DNA of 64,000 nt, taken from Diphasiastrum complanatum (lineage: Eukaryota; Streptophyta; Lycopodiopsida; Lycopodiales; Lycopodiaceae). The position numbers and the translations under genes were made by a program. A model generated the notes under the pieces. That model did no database searches. It was not told where the DNA came from and saw nothing but the letters and a program-made list of their open reading frames with translations. The stretch is taken from contig CM055110.1 in the NCBI GenBank assembly GCA_029204225.1, positions 48,458,921 through 48,522,920 on the forward strand, written 5' to 3'. Of the stretch, positions 57,905-64,000 are shown one piece after another. Every line of letters begins with the position of its first letter. Within the stretch, counting starts at the first letter, position 1.

Positions 57905-58348
57905 AGTGTGAATCACTATATTGGGAAGTTCAGGTTCGATAGTGATTTCATATTTGAGCAAAAAACCACCCCACAATTGTTCTCTCATCAACCAAAGCAA
58001 AATATAGGGCAATAACAAATGCAACACGTGAGTGGTTTCGATGACTACTAGTTGAATTCAAAGAGAATCAAGGCAACACAGCTTCAATTTATTGTTATAA
58101 TCAAAGTTGCATTCAGATTGCTAAGAATCATGTGTTTCACCCTCATAACAAACACATTGAGGTCCACTATCATTTCGTACAAGAGAGCATTCAAGCCAAA
58201 GAAGTGGAGCTCATCTATTGAATCAATGAGCAAGTGGCCGACATACTCACAAAAGGACTTAGCAGAGATAGATTTGAAAGTTCTTTTTTCTTGCTTATGG
58301 CTGTAAAAGAAAATAGATTAGACATTAAGGAAAAAAATTGGAGGAGTA
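57905..58348 (+). pseudogene. Copia RNase H C-terminal fragment
   Basis: Contains GSSGSIVISYLSKK, PTIVLSSTKAKYRAITNATREW (catalytic Glu of EAEY replaced by Lys), YNQSCIQIAKN, HNKHIEVHYHFV and QVADILTKGLSRDRFE, with two frameshifts or stops. It is followed by a purine run (about 58330-58347, ATTGGAGGAG) and TGACTAATG, a possible LTR start. From a different copia lineage than Copia-1 to 3. Confidence 0.88.
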
Positions 58349-58782
58349 ATGACTAATGTGTATATGGTAGATTATTTTAATATTAATACTATTTCCTAGT
58401 GTTGATATTGAGCCCAATGGGGCCATCCGCAAGAGTCTAATAGCTTGAGATTAGGGTAATCATTACTCCAGCGTAATCTCTTTCATTTTGCTAATACAAT
58501 GTGTATGAAGCTATTGTGATGTTCTCCTTTATGCGTGTGTGAAACTATGTTGTGGTTATATAGATTGCTTAACTGATAGTATAAAACACTATATTGAGAC
58601 CTTCAAAGACTCTCTTTAATGTAAATGTAGAGAATAAAGTTGAGTAGATTATTTGTGAAAATTTGTATTTCATTATTGGAATGAAAAACATAAAAGTATT
58701 TGTAGTGGAACAATTTGCTACTCTTGGAAAGCCTCAATAAAATTTTCAAGGGTATCAAAAACTGTAGTACAAAGATAAGTGT
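58349..58782. other. Possible copia LTR and flank
   Basis: Follows the copia polypurine tract. 58510-58605 shows diverged similarity to 57855-57935 (TTATATA-GTTGCTT, then CACTATATTG), upstream of the RNase H fragment. LTR boundaries could not be set. Confidence 0.35.
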
Positions 58783-59369
58783 ATTAAAACAATAGTTGCA
58801 ACGTGATTCTGAATTGCGATCAGAATCGCGATTCCGATTCGCAATTCGGGATTTTCCCAGAATCATGTAGAATAGATTTTTTTTTTTTTTTGAAATTTTT
58901 TTAGGCAATATGGGTATCAGATGAAAGCTCTGATCGAGGGGATTATGATTGTGTATTTTGCCGACTATTTCGGGTGCGAAACACCAAAAAATGTGTTTTC
59001 ACTTGGGGAGTTGGAAGGCCAAATCATGAAGAGGCCTTACCGTCGGGGCCGGGGTCTACCGACAGCCCCCGGACCCCGCTGTTGGGGAGCGTTGCCCCCC
59101 AGAACCCCCACCGAAGGGCTACCGCCCCCCGGAACCGGATAGCTACTGAAAATAAGATCTGTTTGTGCCTCATCTACTGCACTTTTGAGAGGCAAAACGC
59201 TGGTTTGACCATTGATCCCCTAAAAAAATTTCAACAATAAGCTATTTTTCCAAAAAAAAAAAAAAAAAAAAAAAATTGCGATTCTGGGTCGCGAATCGCG
59301 ATTCGCAGAATCGCGACCCGCGAATCGCAGACCCAGCGAATCGCGATTCGCTGCAACTATGATTAAAAC
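58783..59369. mobile_element. hAT-like MITE-2 with 8-bp target-site duplication
   Basis: The element at 58791-59361 (571 bp) is flanked by ATTAAAAC on both sides (58783-58790 and 59362-59369), a perfect 8-bp duplication as made by hAT transposases. Termini are AATAGTTGCAACG and, read inward from the right, CATAGTTGCAGCG. Both subterminal regions are packed with GCGATTCGC and GAATCGCGATTC-type palindromes. The interior holds a T run, a GC-rich part (59040-59145) and an A run of about 22. Short frames in the interior are not recognisable, so it is non-autonomous. Confidence 0.87.
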
Positions 59370-60904
59370 TAAAGTTTGTTGGTTGTAAAAACATACAATG
59401 CATAATATTTCTTCATAGAAGTCATTTGATGTAAATAGTACAATAGTTTTTCAAATGCCAAGAATAGAGGAAGGAAATCCCATGAATAAGTATATCTCTT
59501 ACCCATCAATATAGATATGTGTGACACATTTCATCAACCACATCCAAAATGTATATAAGAACCTCTTATGATTTTAAACCATCAAGTTTAAAGAGTAATC
59601 ATCTAATAAACTATCAATTTGATGTGCAATTTTCTTATATGTCCCTTGCAACCTACATTGTAAGGCTAATCCTCTAGAGTTTTAAGTCAAATCCTAAAGA
59701 CTAAGTACTCGTTCTAAAAATCAAAGGACTAGTACATGAATAATAAATTTTGAAAAGTTCATGATTCAAATTGAAGTTTGAAGTCTAACTACATGCAACC
59801 TCTAGAGTTTAGACTAAACAATGTTGACACTCATTATACAGCTTAGACTTAGCAGATTGTTCTCAGATTACATGAGTCTTATCATTTTCACATACTTTTT
59901 TCATAACCTCTGTCCAACAATGTCTTGATTCAATCATTTTACAATTGTTCTTTCGATCTCTACATCTAGGCATATAACAGTTTACATATTTTAGCCCACC
60001 ATCATGTTCTTTTCATGTGTTGAGGAAAAAAGACATAGATTTGCACCTGAGAGACTAGGACTTGCACCTGAGAGGCAAAGATAGCATAAGAATAAGCATG
60101 GAGATTTGTAGCTGATGTGCAAAGACTTGCAACTTACAGATGAAGACACTAATGATAATATGATGGAGACACTTGCTGATATGAGAGACCGCTTACTAAT
60201 AAAGGATAGTCATGTCTAACCATTGCTATCTTCAAACATGTTTGGAACGTAGACTTTCAAGTGTTTTTGTTTTGGGCTTTCAGGCCCCAATGAGTGGCCA
60301 AAGGTCCCACGTGACTTTTATTGGCCCTAACTAAAGCAGCCCCGGCCCTAACTTCTCCTCCATTGCAGAACTGCACCTCCTTTCACCTATTGTTATCAAG
60401 CTAGCCCTATCGACTCTCCTTACGTTGCTGAAATCTTTCAAAAAGGGTTTTTGGACACGCTAAAGCTATTGGGAACATTAGTTTGTTGTTTTATTACTTC
60501 ATTAGCAGGTGTAGAAAAATCTTGGATGTTGGAACTTGGAAGCGTCTTTGAATGATTAAAGACAACTTTCTTGTTTTCTGGATTGATTCAAGACTTTAAG
60601 AGAGTCTTCCTACCGCTAGGGTGCCCAGATCCAGCTATTAATATCCCATATCATTGCTTGAAATTGCGCAATGGAGAGGCCATCTTTGAAGATTTTCATA
60701 CCTCCCAACCTAAATCAACACATGGGATCTCAAAACCCTAAAAACCACCAAAATAAAGGCTAGCAACATTTCAAACATTTGATCGTCGCAATATTTATAG
60801 CTCAAGTTCACATTGTTCTAGATGATCTAAGTACATTTTGTTCCAGATAATGTTCCAAGAGACATCAACACATTGTACATGACATGAGTAATCTATAAAT
60901 GAGT
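59370..60904. other. Non-coding stretch
   Basis: AT-rich, no gene recognised. A small internal repeat around TTTGCACCTGAGAG at 60043-60080. Confidence 0.45.
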
Positions 60905-61390
60905 TGTCATGCCCGATTCGGACTGATCTCAGATTATTATCACTTAAGGAGGGCAGTAGGCCTACCTCGACCCGTAAATTCATTATGATTATGAGGGGGG
61001 GCGGTGGGGCTCACATGGATTTATGGTCATAATTAATGGTTGGAGGCCTAAAACTCAAGATGGTGGATACATATGGGTATAACAGTGACTCATAGGAGAA
61101 ATAGATGAGATGGCCCAGTTAGGCTGCTAATGTGTCCAGTGACACAGTGCACTACTAGTGGTGCATGGGCCTTGGAGGGTATAAGTATACCCATAAGGCT
61201 CTCACTAGTGTATGTTTGATTTTGGTGATAGTGACTACATGTTGGTGTGAGTCCTCCTATTGAGTTGATTGATCCATGGCTTGGGGGCTAGATCCGAACG
61301 ATCTAGGTTTGGTTGGGTTGGTTTCTCCACCATCCGATGCCCTATTGTTTCCTTGTCGCAATTTGCCTAATCTTGAATCCGTGGTGACGA
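60905..61390 (+). repeat. Gypsy-4 5' LTR
   Basis: Starts TGTCATGCCCGATTCGG and ends near GGTGACGA, about 486 bp, a few bases before the primer-site-like sequence. Contains GGGTATAAGTATACCC at about 61179-61194, a 16-bp palindrome in TATA-box position. Confidence 0.7.
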
Positions 61391-61398
61391 CTTGAAAG

Positions 61399-61410
61399 GG
61401 GTATTAGAGC
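61399..61410 (+). promoter_or_regulatory. Degenerate primer-binding site of Gypsy-4
   Basis: GGGTATTAGAGC, two mismatches to TGGTATCAGAGC. Confidence 0.65.
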
Positions 61411-62409
61411 CAAAGCTAGGCGGTTTTGCTGTTGGGAAGTACTCAAAAGAAGTCCAAAAATTGGAGCGTAGATCTTTAAAAGCTGGGGTCCTGATTCTTG
61501 GAATTTGGAACAAAGTGTGGAGCAAGAGCTTGGAGGGGTGGATCTCTTCCCAAAGTCATGGTTCTTTTCGAGAGAATTTGGTTGTAAAGTAAGTGCACTA
61601 CCAAAGTTTGCAACTGGTGTGATAAATCAAGCTCTTGAAAGGTGATTTTGAAAGGAGTAGGAATTCACTCTTTGCCTAGAGTTTTTTGCAATTTGCCTTT
61701 GTTTCTTGCTTTTGGAATGTAAGAAAAAATTTCAGCCCTTAAGAGGGTTGCTGCCCTTTTTTTAAGGCTGAAAATTTGCTTTTTCAAAAGGCTGGTTTTG
61801 AGTGCTTGTTAAGCAAGGAAACCAAAAAATATATATTTTCCTTTGAGTGGTGGTTTTGGCTGAGTTTTTGCTTCGCTTGCTTCTTGTTAAGAGAAATATA
61901 GCTTCACAGTTTTTTAGACCATTTTGATGGCTGTCTTTTTTGCATGAAAGTGAAACTTGGTGTTCAATTTTCTGAACTCTGAGTGAAAAATTCCTTTTGG
62001 TTTTTGGCATCCTTATTCACTGTTTTTACACAAACTGTAAAAGTGAAACAAATAAGAAATTAACCTGTTGTACATTAAGCAATCGGAAGACAGTAGTAAG
62101 TAGAGTTGCTTGGATGTCAAAGAAACATTTACAAACCGTAAATCACAGGAAAGGAAGCTAAACAAGAGCTAAGCAAGGGGTCTAATTGCAGGGTTCAGAA
62201 GATGGCAGAGTGCGCAACTTTGCCCTGCTGACAAATGCTTCTGAACATAGCTGTGCTATAGCTCAACTCTGATAACCTACAAAGCAAACATCTGCACCTC
62301 TCCTTCACCCTGCAAGCAAATATCACATAGTAACAGAAGAAAATTTTCTGATCTGTGCGCACTGCTGGCTGCAGGTGCCCCACCTCCCAGTGCGCCATCC
62401 TCTCTCTCG

Positions 62410-62452
<43 letters not shown>

Positions 62453-62863
62453 GGCAGGCTACTCAAGCTTCATGAAGGAGAAGCTCGGGCCTGCTACTAC
62501 TTGGCCTCGGGCAGATTGAAGGAGATCGGGCCCAAGACTCCTCAAATAGAGGGAAAAAAAGGGGGATAAGGTTAACGCTTGTGCAATAGGGCTTTTTTTA
62601 TTTTTTCTTCTTAATATCTTAAACGACTTTCGTAGCTTATTGGTTTCCGAAAATTTAATGGCAGTCGCTAGACACTAAATTGATATTAACGCCTTCAATG
62701 TCTTTTTTGAGTTGCCAAATGAAATAATGAGTTTGTAAAAGCATTTCCAAGCATGTGCCTTCATAAAAAATGGAAATTTTTTTATGATTCTTGCTTTGAC
62801 AAACACTGCATTTTTTCACAAACTTGCTAATTAGGAAAAACAATATCTTTTTCCCTAGGCATT
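61411..62863 (+). other. Gypsy-4 leader
   Basis: About 1.45 kb without a recognised frame. Holds a (CT)n microsatellite at 62413-62450. Confidence 0.55.
62413..62450. repeat. (CT)n microsatellite
   Basis: About 19 CT units, preceded by CTCTCGCGCG. Confidence 0.95.
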
Positions 62864-63146
62864 ATGGCAAACGGCGAAGTTCCCGTTCTTGGAGAAGAGT
62901 TTCCCTCCTCTCCCGGAATTTGACCAGCATCTCCACGTGGAAGGCCCGATTGACCCTAACCAACTACTTCACACATTAAGTAAAGTCGTACTGGAACTTC
63001 ACCAAAGCAATAAACAACACGACAACCAAATGCAATATCTTTTTAATCAGTTACAATCCATTAACTCCAACAACTTGGGCTATCAACCGGACATGTTTAC
63101 TTGTAAAAAGAAATTTAAATGCCCCAAAGTCGTTGAAGATGGATAA
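62864..63146 (+). pseudogene. Gypsy-4 gag start
   Basis: The ATG at 62864 reads MANGEVPVLGEE, then stops soon. A +1 shift gives KSFPPLPEFDQHLHVEG and LLHTLSKVVLELHQSN, a likely gag N-terminus with an amphipathic, Gln-rich helix. Ends in TAA at 63144-63146. Most of gag and its zinc knuckle are deleted before the protease. Confidence 0.65.
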
Positions 63147-63480
63147 ACCATTGGTCAAGCTATTTCGAGTAAGAGTCAAAATTTTAGGAAAAGATGTAAA
63201 CTTAATACTTGATTCTGGAAGCACTAACAATTTTATAAATTCTTGGCTTGTGCAAAAGTTTCTGGTGCCCTCCATGGCCAGTGATCACTGACATGTGGTC
63301 CACTTAGCCTCAGGGTCGGACATAAAGATCTGAGATGTCAAAGTTCCTAATTTGAAGCTTCGGATGCAGGACTATGTTGAGCGACTCGATTTTCACATCA
63401 TGAATCTCAATCGCAATCATGTTATCCTAGGCTGAGTGGTCTTTTAGCAAATCAGATTCTTTAAAAACATATTATAAAAG
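63140..63480 (+). pseudogene. Gypsy-4 aspartic protease
   Basis: VKLFRVRVKILGKDVNLIL leads into DSGSTNNFINSWLVQKF with the catalytic DSG at 63211-63219. Then come HVVHLASGSDIKI and LRMQDYVERLDFHI, with stops at about 63291 and 63331, and a damaged VILG flap-region equivalent near 63425. Confidence 0.85.
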
Positions 63481-63711
63481 ACACTCATTGGTATTCAAAG
63501 ATAACTATGGTAAAAATGTCTCTATTTTTGGAGAGATTGATGTAATCCCACTGGCAATGGTTTTCTTGGTTGAATTAATGAAAAAACTAAAGAAATCCAA
63601 TTATGAATTGTCTCATCTTGTTTTGAAATCTCGCTTGCATTGTGATATTGTTAATGAATCTGATGTAAATAGTTTCTAATTGTAACACTGAAATTTCTCA
63701 TAAATCAAAGA

Positions 63712-64000
63712 ATACCTTAGGATGGGACACATTAGGCCAAGTAAATCACAATGGGGAGCACCCGTTCGTCTTAAGGATAAGAAGGATGGGAGTTTCCAAT
63801 TATGTGTGGATTACAAGGGTCTAAACAAACTTACCATAAAAAATAAATATCCGCTACTTAGAATGGATGATCTCAAAGATCAACTATGTGGCACGAAATT
63901 CTTCACGAAAATCGATCTTCAGACGAGATATCATCAGATCAAGGTACATCCGGATGATGTATCTAAAACTGGTTTTAGGACGAGATTTAGCCATTACGAG
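63712..64000 (+). pseudogene. Gypsy-4 reverse transcriptase (5' part)
   Basis: Open to the window end. Blocks [70 protein letters not shown] and KTGFRTRFSHYE, covering RT motifs up to just past the first catalytic Asp. Confidence 0.93.

Larger units (their letters stand above)
60905..64000 (+). mobile_element. Gypsy-4, chromovirus-type, runs off the window
   Basis: LTR, degenerate primer site, long leader, gag start, protease and RT in gypsy order. Gag is much shortened. RT continues beyond the right edge. It differs clearly from Gypsy-1 and Gypsy-2 in sequence but shares the LTR landmark CCATGGCTTGGGGG. Confidence 0.85.

Overview
This window is nuclear DNA from a land plant. The evidence is an intron-split gene for a plastid-type argininosuccinate synthase, Ty1/copia and Ty3/gypsy (chromovirus) retrotransposons primed by initiator-Met tRNA, hAT-like MITEs, a tRNA-derived SINE and long dinucleotide microsatellites. 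The species and even the major lineage cannot be fixed from the sequence. There are no prokaryotic features, CRISPR arrays or operons. Nearly all long open frames belong to decayed transposable elements.

Layout. 1-11.3 kb holds three broken copia elements. Copia-1 (minus) and Copia-2 (plus) are fused head to head at the gag start codon of Copia-1. Copia-3 has a 5' LTR, a primer-binding site and a partial 3' LTR but has lost its reverse transcriptase. 11.3-14 kb is low-complexity DNA: a diverged duplicated block, (GT)n, (CA)n and (GA)n tracts and an 18-bp minisatellite. 14-33 kb is mostly non-coding, with a fold-back element, a copia LTR relic, a 1.05-kb tandem repeat rich in CACACGTGTG, a SINE with target-site duplication, and serial local tandem duplications at 24.9-26.2 kb.

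33.4-40.0 kb carries the only convincing host gene, argininosuccinate synthase on the plus strand. Seven exons join into an uninterrupted 454-residue frame ending in TAG. Only the first exon, expected to encode most of the chloroplast transit peptide, was not found. Its 4.2-kb fifth intron contains a copia LTR remnant and two local duplications.

40.7-41.2 kb is an hAT-like MITE. 44-57 kb is a nest of chromovirus copies: Gypsy-1 with RT, RNase H, a deleted integrase and a chromodomain; a minus-strand LTR and leader (Gypsy-3); a truncated LTR; and Gypsy-2. At 57.6 kb one minus-strand exon of a UBC13-type ubiquitin-conjugating enzyme lies alone between Gypsy-2 and a copia RNase H fragment. A second hAT-like MITE with a perfect 8-bp target duplication lies at 58.8-59.4 kb. 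A fourth chromovirus-type element (Gypsy-4) starts at 60.9 kb and runs off the end.

I found no coherent new multi-gene system. The most notable items are the two structurally alike hAT-type MITEs, the CACACGTGTG tandem unit, the orphan UBC13 exon, and the repeated local duplications in and upstream of the argininosuccinate synthase gene.
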